Below are positions 25,923 to 34,242 of a stretch of DNA of 64,000 nt, piece by piece. This DNA comes from HGM11412 sp045536025 (GTDB lineage: Bacteria; Bacillota; Clostridia; Christensenellales; Borkfalkiaceae). The notes beneath the pieces are model-generated. The model made no database searches. It saw only the letters and a list, made by a program, of their open reading frames with translations, and had not been told where the DNA came from. A program made the translations under genes and the position numbers. The DNA is taken from the NCBI GenBank assembly GCA_045536025.1, contig JAZSMT010000010.1, forward strand, positions 81,634-145,633, in the 5' to 3' direction. Positions within the stretch are counted from its first letter, which is position 1. Each line of letters opens with the position of its first letter.

Positions 25923-27272
25923 ATGATTAAGACTACTGAGATTTTAGAGACCATAAACATGGTCGAAAAAGAGCATTTTGATATCCGTACGATAACTATG
26001 GGTATTTCGCTTTTCGGTTGCATAAAAGACACGGCTGACGCTACCGCAACCGCCGTGTACGACCTTATTTGTAAACGTGGCGAAAATATCGTAAAGGTTG
26101 CAAGCGATTTATCGCTTGAATATGGCGTTCCTATCGTTAATAAGCGCGTTTCGGTTACCCCTGCAAGTTTTTTAACGTCAAAATTTATGGGTGAAGAACT
26201 TAAAATTGCACTCGCGCTTGATAAAGCGGCAAGCGAAATCGGCGTTGATTTTATAGGCGGATACTCGGCGCTCGTACATAAGTCTATGACCGAGGCTGAA
26301 AAAAGCTTTATTTTAAGTATACCCGAGGTTTTATCTAAAACTAATAGGCTTTGCTCGTCAGTTAACGTCGGCTCTACGCGCGCGGGCATTAATATGGATG
26401 CGATAAAACTTATCGGCGAAATCGTTAAAAAATCTGCAAATATGACGGTTGACGGGCTTGGCGCAGCCAAATTTGTTGCCTTTTGTAATGCTGTAGAGGA
26501 CAATCCCTTTATGGCAGGTGCTTTCCACGGGGTGGGCGAGGGTGATTGTGTTATTAACGTAGGAGTATCTGGCCCAGGCGTTGTTCAGCACGCAATACAA
26601 GCAATTCCTAACGCATCTATTACCGAACTTGCCGAACTTATAAAAAGAACGGCTTTCAAAATTACTAGAGTTGGTAACCTCGTTTTATCCGAGGCTAGCA
26701 AACGCTTAAATGCGGAAAGAGGTATAGTTGACTTATCTTTAGCACCAACTCCCGTTATTGGCGACAGCGTTGCTCATATCTTAGAAGAAATGGGGCTTGA
26801 AGAAGTTGGCTGTCACGGAACAACCGCTTGCTTAGCACTACTTAACGACGCAGTTAAAAAAGGCGGTGTAATGGCATGCTCTAACGTGGGTGGGCTTTCT
26901 GGTGCGTTTATCCCCGTCAGCGAAGATATCGGTATGATAAACTCGGCTGAAAGTGGCACGCTAACTCTATCTAAACTCGAGGCGATGACGGCTGTTTGTT
27001 CAGTAGGTATCGATATGGTAGCCGTTCCTGGCGACACGCCTGCCTCAACTATATCGGCACTCATTGCCGATGAAATGGCAATCGGTATGGTAAACAACAA
27101 AACCACCGCCGTTAGAATTATACCCGTGCCGAATAAAACGGTTGGCGAATACGTAGAATTTGGTGGGCTTTTAGGTCGCGCACCCATTATGCCCGTTATA
27201 AATAAATCAGCTGAAAAGTTTATAAATAGAGGTGGGCGTATACCTGCGCCTATACACGGTAACAAAAATTAA
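25923..27272 (+). CDS. DUF711/UPF0210 family protein
   Basis: A 449-residue protein of the DUF711 family, whose members show a glycyl-radical-enzyme-like (PFL-like) fold but no radical glycine motif. Recognised by NVGSTRAGINMDAI, GAAFHGVGEGD-like context (MAGAFHGVGEGDCVINVGVS), and GCHGTTACLALLNDAVKKGG. AAGGTG precedes ATG 25923. It follows the ACT-domain gene by one base. A terminator and then repeat copy C lie downstream. Activity is unknown. Confidence 0.88.
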   Translation: MIKTTEILETINMVEKEHFDIRTITMGISLFGCIKDTADATATAVYDLICKRGENIVKVASDLSLEYGVPIVNKRVSVTPASFLTSKFMGEELKIALALDKAASEIGVDFIGGYSALVHKSMTEAEKSFILSIPEVLSKTNRLCSSVNVGSTRAGINMDAIKLIGEIVKKSANMTVDGLGAAKFVAFCNAVEDNPFMAGAFHGVGEGDCVINVGVSGPGVVQHAIQAIPNASITELAELIKRTAFKITRVGNLVLSEASKRLNAERGIVDLSLAPTPVIGDSVAHILEEMGLEEVGCHGTTACLALLNDAVKKGGVMACSNVGGLSGAFIPVSEDIGMINSAESGTLTLSKLEAMTAVCSVGIDMVAVPGDTPASTISALIADEMAIGMVNNKTTAVRIIPVPNKTVGEYVEFGGLLGRAPIMPVINKSAEKFINRGGRIPAPIHGNKN

Positions 27273-27282
27273 TTTAAGACAT

Positions 27283-27308
27283 AAAAAGGCTCTTTTAGAG
27301 CCTTTTTT
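27283..27308 (+). terminator. Intrinsic terminator after the DUF711 gene
   Basis: AAAGGCTC and GAGCCTTT arms around TTTTA, then a T tract. It precedes repeat copy C, so C is bracketed by two terminators. Confidence 0.88.
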
Positions 27309-27311
27309 ATT

Positions 27312-27430
27312 ACGTTATAAACGGCGTTATGCTTCGTTTACTGTCACAAAGTTGTGTCCGCCACAACCAAAAAGGTTAGTGTCGACCACACTTTGCGCCG
27401 AGCCTTGCCTAACTTGTTTCTAACGTGTTA
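27312..27430 (+). repeat. Structured intergenic repeat, copy C (full length)
   Basis: Visible pairing: outer arms GCGTTA (27324-27329) with TAACGT (27421-27426); middle arms CAAAGTTGTG (27347-27356) with CACACTTTG (27387-27395), one bulged T; inner hairpin CACAACC (27362-27368), loop AAAAA, GGTTaGTG (27374-27381). About 90 percent identical to copy D. Terminators stand on both sides. Confidence 0.85.
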
Positions 27431-27453
27431 AACATCTCTTGCTTTTTGTATAT

Positions 27454-27480
27454 AAAATGCGGATTTTACCGCATTTTTTT
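27454..27480 (+). terminator. Intrinsic terminator after repeat C
   Basis: AAAATGCGG and CCGCATTTT arms around a six-base loop, then further T residues, 39 bases before spoIIID. Confidence 0.85.
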
Positions 27481-27519
27481 ATTCCTTTTTTCATACCTTA
27501 ATGGTAGGGGGAATAAACA

Positions 27520-27771
27520 GTGTATAAAAGAACTCAAAATAGAGTTATTTTGGAGGCGGAGTATATTATAAAATACGGCGCAACGGTTAGAAAAGCCGCA
27601 AGCGTTTTCGGGGTAGGCAAGTCTACCATACATAAAGATATGACTGAAAGACTTGAGCTTATCTCTAAATACCTTTACGAAAAAGTTAAAAAAGTTTTAG
27701 AAATAAACCTTTCTGAAAGGCATATTAGAGGTGGCGAAGCAACAAAACGAAAATATTTGACTAAAGCGTGA
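27520..27771 (+). CDS. spoIIID: Sporulation transcriptional regulator SpoIIID
   Basis: An 83-residue DNA-binding regulator that in spore formers switches gene expression in the mother cell. The helix-turn-helix reads TVRKAASVFGVGKSTIHKDM, and the C-terminus RHIRGGEATKRKY matches the Bacillus protein closely. The start is GTG 27520 with GGGGG upstream. The stop lies inside its own terminator. It indicates that the organism, or its recent ancestors, can sporulate. Confidence 0.95.
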   Translation: MYKRTQNRVILEAEYIIKYGATVRKAASVFGVGKSTIHKDMTERLELISKYLYEKVKKVLEINLSERHIRGGEATKRKYLTKA

Positions 27772-27788
27772 GTTTTCACGCTTTTTTT
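27763..27788 (+). terminator. Intrinsic terminator overlapping the spoIIID stop
   Basis: AAAGCGTGA and TCACGCTTT arms, then more T residues. The 5' arm is the last coding bases of spoIIID. Confidence 0.88.
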
Positions 27789-27808
27789 AATATATAGCGT
27801 AAAAATCG

Positions 27809-27837
27809 TTGACAAGTACAAAATAATTAGGTATACT
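27809..27837 (+). promoter_or_regulatory. Promoter of the citrate-isocitrate operon
   Basis: TTGACA at 27809-27814 and TATACT at 27832-27837, spacer 17. AGGAG follows 8 bases before ATG 27869. Confidence 0.85.
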
Positions 27838-27846
27838 TGTATACAA
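27831..27846. promoter_or_regulatory. Putative GntR-type operator on the -10 region
   Basis: TTGTATACAA (27837-27846) is a perfect ten-base palindrome with the TNGT/ACNA pattern of FadR-type GntR operators. GTATAC is repeated at 27831-27836 and 27839-27844. It overlaps the -10 and start region of the operon that encodes a GntR regulator. Confidence 0.6.
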
Positions 27847-27868
27847 ATATACAATAGGAGATTTTTAT

Positions 27869-29242
27869 ATGCTTATACTTAACAAAAATACTAACCTATT
27901 AGAGCAAGAAACCTACAAATACTCACTTCAAGACGTAGCTGAACCTAATTTGTTTAGAGACGTTTATAATTACGATGAAGTTCCCAAAATCGTATTTAAT
28001 CACCGCCGTTCGCCCATTGACATGCCTGAAAATATTTGGATAACGGATACCACAATGCGTGACGGACAGCAAGCGGTTGAGCCGTACACGGTAGAGCAAA
28101 TCGTTCAACTTTACAAACTTATGTCTAAGCTTGGTGGTCCTAAGGGAATAATTCGTCAAACGGAGTTCTTTATATATAGTAAAAAGGACCGTGAAGCGCT
28201 TGACAGGTGTAGAGATTTAGGGCTTCGATTCCCCGAAATTACCTCGTGGATAAGGGCAACTAAAGACGATTTTAAGCTCGTTAAAGAAATGAATATTGAA
28301 GAAACGGGCATACTTGTAAGCTGTTCTGACTATCACATTTTTAAAAAGCTTAAAATGTCTAGGCGCGAGGCACTTGAACATTATTTATCAATCGTTAAAT
28401 CGGCGTTTGACGCGGGTATTAGACCAAGATGCCATTTCGAAGATATTACGCGTGCTGATTTCTACGGTTTCGTAGTTCCCTTTATAAACGCCCTTCACGA
28501 GCTTTCGGCTGAGGCGGGTATCCCCGTTAAAATTCGTGCGTGCGACACTATGGGCTACGGTATACCTTTTTCTGAAACGGCGCTTCCAAGAAGTGTTCCC
28601 GGAATTATCTACGGTATTAAAAAATACTCGGATATTCCTAGCGAACAAATCGAGTGGCACGGCCATAACGACTTTTATAAAGCGGTATCCAACGCAACCG
28701 CTGCGTGGCTTTACGGCGCAAGCGCTGTTAACTGCTCGCTCCTTGGCATAGGCGAAAGAACGGGTAATATTCCCTTAGAAGCTATGGTTATGGAATATGC
28801 ATCACTTCGCGGTACGTTTGATGGTATGGATCCTACCGTTATCACCGAGATAAGAGAGTATTTTAGAAAGGAAATCGGCTATCAAATTCCGCCGATGACG
28901 CCGTTCGTTGGCGACTACTTTAACCAAACGCGTGCAGGTATTCACGCTGACGGGCTTTTAAAAGACGAAGAGATTTACAACATTTTCGATACGGGCAAAA
29001 TTCTTAACAGACCTGCTACGGTAACCATATCTAAAACTTCAGGTCTTGCAGGTATTGCTTTCTGGATTAACAGCTACTATAAGCTTATCGGCACTGAAAA
29101 AGAGGTTAACAAAAAAAGCGACGTAGTTATCAAGATTAAAGAGTGGGTTGACAATGAGTACGAAAACGAAAGGCAAACGTCAATCACTTCGGGTGAGATT
29201 GTAGAGCTTGTAGAAAAATATTCTGATATAAGAGAGAACTAA
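27869..29242 (+). CDS. Re-type citrate synthase
   Basis: Makes citrate from acetyl-CoA and oxaloacetate with the Re stereochemistry found in some anaerobes. It belongs to the DRE-TIM metallolyase (isopropylmalate/homocitrate synthase) family, not to the usual GltA family. The 457 residues include DTTMRDGQQ (60-68), GPKGIIRQTEFF, RPRCHFEDITRADFYGFVVP and metal ligands HGHND (264-268), and resemble my recollection of the Clostridium kluyveri Re-citrate synthase. The gene leads an operon with aconitase and isocitrate dehydrogenase, which supports citrate rather than homocitrate or isopropylmalate as product. No Si-citrate synthase is in the window. Confidence 0.85.
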   Translation: MLILNKNTNLLEQETYKYSLQDVAEPNLFRDVYNYDEVPKIVFNHRRSPIDMPENIWITDTTMRDGQQAVEPYTVEQIVQLYKLMSKLGGPKGIIRQTEFFIYSKKDREALDRCRDLGLRFPEITSWIRATKDDFKLVKEMNIEETGILVSCSDYHIFKKLKMSRREALEHYLSIVKSAFDAGIRPRCHFEDITRADFYGFVVPFINALHELSAEAGIPVKIRACDTMGYGIPFSETALPRSVPGIIYGIKKYSDIPSEQIEWHGHNDFYKAVSNATAAWLYGASAVNCSLLGIGERTGNIPLEAMVMEYASLRGTFDGMDPTVITEIREYFRKEIGYQIPPMTPFVGDYFNQTRAGIHADGLLKDEEIYNIFDTGKILNRPATVTISKTSGLAGIAFWINSYYKLIGTEKEVNKKSDVVIKIKEWVDNEYENERQTSITSGEIVELVEKYSDIREN

Positions 29243-29244
29243 GT

Positions 29245-29886
29245 ATGACGCAAGTGAAATTTACCTCTCGTGCGGACGCGGTGTTTGAAAAGCTTGAAAG
29301 CGACATTTTAACGGGCGTTTACAAGCGTGGCACGGTTTTAACCGAAAACGAATTATCTACTGCGCTTGCGGTATCGCGTACACCAATAAGAGAGGCTATA
29401 AGGCGATTAGAGCAAGAAAACCTTTTAAGAGAACTTTCAAAAGGGCACGAGGTTATAGGTATAACTAACGAAGATATTATGGATATCTACGACGTGAGAA
29501 TTGCAATCGAAGGGAAAGCCGTTAGACTTTGTGCTGAGAGAATATCAAGCGCTAAACTTGACGAAATGCGCGAGGTTATCGACCTTCAAGAATTTTACAC
29601 GCTTAAAAGCGTAGCTGATAAAATTAAGGGGACGGACTCACGCTTTCACGAGCTTATTTACAAATGCTCGGGTAGTTCGATATACGATTCGATACTTTCA
29701 AACCTTCATAGAAAAATTCAGCTTTGTAGAAAAGTATCCGTATCAAATAGCGACCGTGCCGAGCAAGCTATCAAAGAACATCGCGAAATATTTAACGCTA
29801 TTGAAAAACGTGACGGTGAGCTTGCTGAAAAGCTTATGGTAAAACACTTGTTAAACGCAAAAAATAATATAAAGAGGTTAAAATAA
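29245..29886 (+). CDS. GntR-family regulator, FadR/FCD type
   Basis: A 213-residue transcription factor with an N-terminal winged helix (LSTALAVSRTPIREAIRRLEQE) and a C-terminal FCD ligand-binding domain (DIYDVRIAIEGKAVRLCAER), which often binds a carboxylic acid through a metal. It sits between the citrate synthase and aconitase genes and overlaps the latter by one base. It probably senses citrate, 2-oxoglutarate or a relative and controls this operon through the palindrome at 27837-27846; that is inference. Confidence 0.88.
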   Translation: MTQVKFTSRADAVFEKLESDILTGVYKRGTVLTENELSTALAVSRTPIREAIRRLEQENLLRELSKGHEVIGITNEDIMDIYDVRIAIEGKAVRLCAERISSAKLDEMREVIDLQEFYTLKSVADKIKGTDSRFHELIYKCSGSSIYDSILSNLHRKIQLCRKVSVSNSDRAEQAIKEHREIFNAIEKRDGELAEKLMVKHLLNAKNNIKRLK

Positions 29887-31814
29887 TGGGACTTACTATT
29901 GCCGAAAAAATTATTAAAAACCACCTCGTTAGTGGCGAGATGATAAAAGGGCAAGAAATTGCACTTAAAATAGACCAAACCTTAACTCAAGACGCTACTG
30001 GAACGATGGCGTATCTTGAATTTGAAACGATGGGACTAAAAAGGGTTAAAACCGAGCGTTCGGTAGCGTATATCGACCACAATACCTTACAATGTGGATT
30101 TGAAAATGCAGACGACCATCGTTATATTCAGTCGGTTGCTAAAAAGCACGGAATATATTTCTCGCGCCCAGGTAACGGCATTTGCCACCAAGTTCATCTT
30201 GAAAGGTTTTCAAAGCCTGGCAAAACGCTTATCGGGTCGGACAGCCACACCCCAACCGGCGGTGGCATAGGTATGCTATCTTTTGGCGCTGGCGGACTTG
30301 ACGTTGCCGTTGCTATGGGCGGTGGCGCGTACTACATAACCATGCCTAAAATGTATAAGGTTAATTTGACGGGTAAACTCAATCCTTTCGTAACCGCAAA
30401 GGACGTTTCTCTTGAAATACTTAGAATTTTATCGGTAAAGGGCGGTGTTGGCGCGATTATCGAGTGGGGTGGCGAGGGTGTTAAAACTCTTTCCGTTCCC
30501 GAACGTGCAACCATCACAAATATGGGCACTGAGCTTGGTGCAACTACTTCGATATTCCCTTCTGACGAAATCACAAAAGAGTTTTTAATCGCTCAAAACA
30601 GAGCTGAAGACTATATTCCCTTATTTGCCGACGAGGACGCAGTTTACGATAGAATTATCGATATAAATTTAAGCGAGCTTGAACCGCTTATCGCTTGCCC
30701 TCACAGCCCCGATAACGTTAAAAAAGTATCCGAGCTTAAGGGCGTTAAGGTAAACCAAGTGTGCATAGGCTCTTGCACCAACTCATCATATCAAGACCTT
30801 TTAAAGGTAGCTAATTTATTAAAAGGCAAAAAGATAAGTGAAGAGGTTAGCTTATCGGTATCCCCAGGCTCAAAGCAAGTTCTTACTATGCTTTCGTCCT
30901 CAGGCGCGCTTAACGATATAATAAGCTCGGGCGCAAGAATACTTGAGTGCGCGTGCGGTCCTTGTATCGGTATGGGCTTTTCGCCTAATTCCGCAGGCGT
31001 TAGCTTAAGAACGTTTAATAGAAACTTCTTAGGTCGTAGCGGAACGAAAGATGCGGGCGTGTATCTCGTATCTCCCGAAACTGCGGTTGCGGCGGCACTT
31101 ACCGGCGAGATTACCGACCCAAGGCTTCTAGGCGATATGCCTGCCGTTTCAATGCCTAACTCCTTTATGATTGACGACAGCGCAGTTATTCCCCCTGCAA
31201 ATGAAAAAGAAGCTGAAAAGCTAGAGGTTTTAAGAGGACCTAACATTAAGCCTTTCCCTCAAACTTATCCGCTTGAAAACAGTTTAAAAGTAGCTGTTGG
31301 CTTAAAGGTTGGCGACAATATAACTACCGACCATATCATGCCCGCAGGCGCAAAAATTCTTCCCTATCGCTCGAATATCCCTTATTTATCTAAATTCTGT
31401 TTCTCGGTGGTTGACGAAAACTATTCAGAGCGCGCGTTATCTCTTAAGTCAAGCGTAATAGTTGGCGGTGAAAACTACGGGCAAGGCTCGTCAAGAGAGC
31501 ACGCTGCGCTCGTACCGCTATATCTTGGCGTTAAAGCTGTAATTGCAAAAAGCTTTGCAAGAATTCATATAGCAAACCTTATAAACGCGGGAATTATCCC
31601 ATTAACCTTTGAAAACGCTAGCGATTACGACCTTATTTCTCAAGGGGACGATTTGGTGCTTGATAATTTGTTTAGCGGTATCAAAGACGGGGCTATAGGG
31701 CTAAAAAACCTCACAAACGGAAAAGAAATTACTTTAAAATGCGCCTTTACCGATAGGCAAATTGATATAATTAAAGCAGGTGGACTTCTTGCTTATACTA
31801 AAAATTCAAAATAG
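29886..31814 (+). CDS. Aconitate hydratase, short (Aquifex) type
   Basis: Isomerises citrate to isocitrate with a [4Fe-4S] cluster. The 642 residues are the length of the short aconitase class, not the roughly 900 of AcnA/AcnB. Cluster cysteines appear in GSCTNSSY and CACGPCIGMG. The C-terminal swivel domain shows DNITTDHIMPAG and YGQGSSREHAA. Gene context makes citrate the substrate rather than homocitrate. It overlaps the GntR gene by one base. Confidence 0.92.
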   Translation: MGLTIAEKIIKNHLVSGEMIKGQEIALKIDQTLTQDATGTMAYLEFETMGLKRVKTERSVAYIDHNTLQCGFENADDHRYIQSVAKKHGIYFSRPGNGICHQVHLERFSKPGKTLIGSDSHTPTGGGIGMLSFGAGGLDVAVAMGGGAYYITMPKMYKVNLTGKLNPFVTAKDVSLEILRILSVKGGVGAIIEWGGEGVKTLSVPERATITNMGTELGATTSIFPSDEITKEFLIAQNRAEDYIPLFADEDAVYDRIIDINLSELEPLIACPHSPDNVKKVSELKGVKVNQVCIGSCTNSSYQDLLKVANLLKGKKISEEVSLSVSPGSKQVLTMLSSSGALNDIISSGARILECACGPCIGMGFSPNSAGVSLRTFNRNFLGRSGTKDAGVYLVSPETAVAAALTGEITDPRLLGDMPAVSMPNSFMIDDSAVIPPANEKEAEKLEVLRGPNIKPFPQTYPLENSLKVAVGLKVGDNITTDHIMPAGAKILPYRSNIPYLSKFCFSVVDENYSERALSLKSSVIVGGENYGQGSSREHAALVPLYLGVKAVIAKSFARIHIANLINAGIIPLTFENASDYDLISQGDDLVLDNLFSGIKDGAIGLKNLTNGKEITLKCAFTDRQIDIIKAGGLLAYTKNSK

Positions 31815-31822
31815 GTGTTATT

Positions 31823-33031
31823 ATGGAAAAAATTAAAATGCTTACCCCTCTCGTTGAGATGGACGGCGACGAAATGACTAGAATTATTTGGAAGGAAATT
31901 AAAGACGAACTTATTTGCCCTTTCGTTGATTTGAAAACGGAATATTACGATTTAGGTCTTTTAAAGCGTGACGAAACTGACGATAAAATTACCGTAGAAT
32001 CTGCTGAAGCTACCAAAAAATACGGCGTTGCGGTAAAGTGCGCTACAATTACCCCCAACGCACAGCGTATGACGGAGTATAACCTTAAACAAATGTGGAA
32101 AAGTCCTAACGGTACGATTAGAGCAATACTTGACGGAACGGTATTTCGCGCGCCCATTACTTTACCTATAATAAAGCCCGTAGTTAAAACGTGGGAAGCA
32201 CCCATCACTATTGCAAGACACGCCTACGGCGACGTATATAAAGGGGCTGAAATGAGGGTAGGTAAAGGTAAAGCCGAGCTTGTATTTACCGATGAAAACG
32301 GAGTTGAAACCCGTCAAGAAGTTTACAATTTCGAGTGTGACGGCGTTTTACAAGGTCAGTTTAATAAAGATAGCTCGATAAAATCGTTTGCGCGCTCGTG
32401 CTTTAACTACGCACTAAGCGTTAAGCAAGACTTGTGGTTTTCTACCAAAGACACTATTTCTAAAAAATACGACCACACCTTTAAAAACATCTTTGAAGAA
32501 ATTTACGAAAACGAGTTTAAAGCAGAGTTTGAAAAGAACAATCTTGAGTATTTTTACACCCTTATCGACGATGCAGTTGCAAGGGTAGTTAGGTCAAAGG
32601 GCGGTTTTATTTGGGCGCTTAAAAACTACGACGGCGACGTTATGAGCGATATGGTATCGACAGCGTTCGGCTCGCTTGCAATGATGACGTCGGTTCTCGT
32701 TTCTCCCGATGGCAAGTACGAATACGAGGCTGCTCACGGCACGGTAACTCGCCACTATTATAGATACTTAAAGGGCGAAAAAACCTCAACAAACCCCATG
32801 GCTACCATTTACGCTTGGACGGGTGCGCTTAGAAAGCGTGGTGAGCTTGATAATTTACCTAAACTTGTTGATTTTGCAAACAAACTTGAAAAGGCTTGTA
32901 TTGACACTTTACTTAGTGGTGTTATGACTAAAGATTTAGTTAATTTAACCGACGGCTCGGTTGAAATTAAATCGGTTAATACCTCAGAATTTATTAAAGA
33001 GATAAGATTAAACTTAGAAAAAGCACTTTAA
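31823..33031 (+). CDS. icd: Isocitrate dehydrogenase, NADP, eukaryote-like class
   Basis: Decarboxylates isocitrate to 2-oxoglutarate. The 402-residue length and sequence (PLVEMDGDEMTRIIWKEIKD near the N-terminus, CATITPNAQRM, SPNGTIRAILDGTVFR, AAHGTVTRHY) place it with the homodimeric type II NADP enzymes also found in eukaryotes. It is the last gene of the operon; a strong hairpin follows. Together with the preceding genes it forms the oxidative branch that supplies glutamate. Confidence 0.94.
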   Translation: MEKIKMLTPLVEMDGDEMTRIIWKEIKDELICPFVDLKTEYYDLGLLKRDETDDKITVESAEATKKYGVAVKCATITPNAQRMTEYNLKQMWKSPNGTIRAILDGTVFRAPITLPIIKPVVKTWEAPITIARHAYGDVYKGAEMRVGKGKAELVFTDENGVETRQEVYNFECDGVLQGQFNKDSSIKSFARSCFNYALSVKQDLWFSTKDTISKKYDHTFKNIFEEIYENEFKAEFEKNNLEYFYTLIDDAVARVVRSKGGFIWALKNYDGDVMSDMVSTAFGSLAMMTSVLVSPDGKYEYEAAHGTVTRHYYRYLKGEKTSTNPMATIYAWTGALRKRGELDNLPKLVDFANKLEKACIDTLLSGVMTKDLVNLTDGSVEIKSVNTSEFIKEIRLNLEKAL

Positions 33032-33036
33032 AGCAT

Positions 33037-33070
33037 AAAAAAATACGATTGCAACCGCAATCGTATTTTT
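33037..33070. terminator. Bidirectional terminator between icd and serA
   Basis: AAAATACGATTGC and GCAATCGTATTTT around AACC, thirteen perfect pairs with A and T runs on the two sides. Confidence 0.9.
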
Positions 33071-33081
33071 AATTTATAAAA

Positions 33082-34233
33082 TTATAAAACTCTAACTCTT
33101 ATAACACCGTCGATAGCGTTAAGTTTTTGAAGGATTTCGTCGTTAAGGGCGGTAACGTCTAAAATAGAGTATGCAAAGTCGCCCTTACTTGAGTTTACAA
33201 AGTTTTCAATGTTTACCTTGTTTTCGCCCATAATGGTAGAAAACTGTGCTATCATACCGTGAACGTTTTTGTGGCATATCGTAATTCTTTTTTCAGCCAT
33301 GCGCGGAGCAGAGCATCTTGGGAAGTTTACGCTGTTATTTACGTTACCGTTTTCGATATAGTCTTTAAGCTCTTTAGCTGCCATAACCGCGCAGTTGTCT
33401 TCCGCCTCTGGGGTAGACGCACCGAGGTGAGGGGTTAATACAACGCCGTCAACTCCGATAAGTTCTTCCGAGGGGAAATCGCAGAAATATCTAGACATTT
33501 TGCCCGATTTAAGAGCCTCGATAACCGCTTGATTATCAACGAGTTCACCGCGCGCACAGTTGATAATAACTACGCCCTCTTTCATTTCGGCAATTTTACT
33601 TGCGTTTATCATTTTATCCTTTTCTTTAGTGTAGGGAACGTGTATGGTTATATAGTCGCAAGTTTTATAAAGTTCGTCTAAATCGCTAGTAATTTCAACG
33701 TGGCGAGAAAGATGAAGTGCACTCATTACCGACAAATAAGGGTCGTAACCTAACACCTCCATATTAAGTGCGATAGCCGAGTTTGCAACTTTTGCACCTA
33801 TTGCGCCAAGACCGATAACGCCAAGCTTTTTGCCTGCAATTTCTCTACCAACGAAATTCTTTTTACCCTTTTCAACCTGCTTGCCGATACCTTCAGTGCC
33901 CTTTAAGGTTTTAACCCACTCGATAGAGGGAACTATTTTTCTCGAGCTTAAAAGTAGTGCGGTTATAACTAGTTCGTTTACCGCGTTTGCGTTTGCGCCC
34001 GGGGTGTTAAATACCACTACGCCTTTTTGAGCGTATTCCTCGCAAGGTATATTGTTTACGCCTGCGCCTGCTCTTGCGATAGCTAAAACGCTATCGGGGA
34101 GGTCGTAACCGTGCATATCAAAGCTACGAAGAATAATGCCTTTTGGGTTAGCGCTATTGTCAGTTACGGTATAGTTTTTTCCAAGAACGCCCGTTACGAG
34201 TTCGCTTACGGGGTTTAATTTTAAAATATCCAT
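33082..34233 (-). CDS. serA: D-3-phosphoglycerate dehydrogenase
   Basis: First step of serine synthesis, 3-phosphoglycerate to phosphohydroxypyruvate. The 383 residues have the Rossmann motif LGVIGLGAIGAKVA, the catalytic region NCARGELVDNQAV and LTPHLGASTPEAEDN, and a C-terminal ACT domain (from about 310) that usually binds serine as feedback inhibitor. AAGGAT precedes ATG 34233. It follows serC by 9 bases in one operon. No serB is in the window. Confidence 0.94.
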   Translation of the reverse strand: MDILKLNPVSELVTGVLGKNYTVTDNSANPKGIILRSFDMHGYDLPDSVLAIARAGAGVNNIPCEEYAQKGVVVFNTPGANANAVNELVITALLLSSRKIVPSIEWVKTLKGTEGIGKQVEKGKKNFVGREIAGKKLGVIGLGAIGAKVANSAIALNMEVLGYDPYLSVMSALHLSRHVEITSDLDELYKTCDYITIHVPYTKEKDKMINASKIAEMKEGVVIINCARGELVDNQAVIEALKSGKMSRYFCDFPSEELIGVDGVVLTPHLGASTPEAEDNCAVMAAKELKDYIENGNVNNSVNFPRCSAPRMAEKRITICHKNVHGMIAQFSTIMGENKVNIENFVNSSKGDFAYSILDVTALNDEILQKLNAIDGVIRVRVL

Positions 34234-34242
34234 AGTTTATCC

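Noticed and set aside
27312..27430. Repeats as integron attC sites
   Set aside because: Length near 120 bases, TAAC/GTTA ends and position after genes recall attC, but the GTTRRRY core is not matched, no integrase is present, and copies lie tens of kilobases apart among housekeeping genes.
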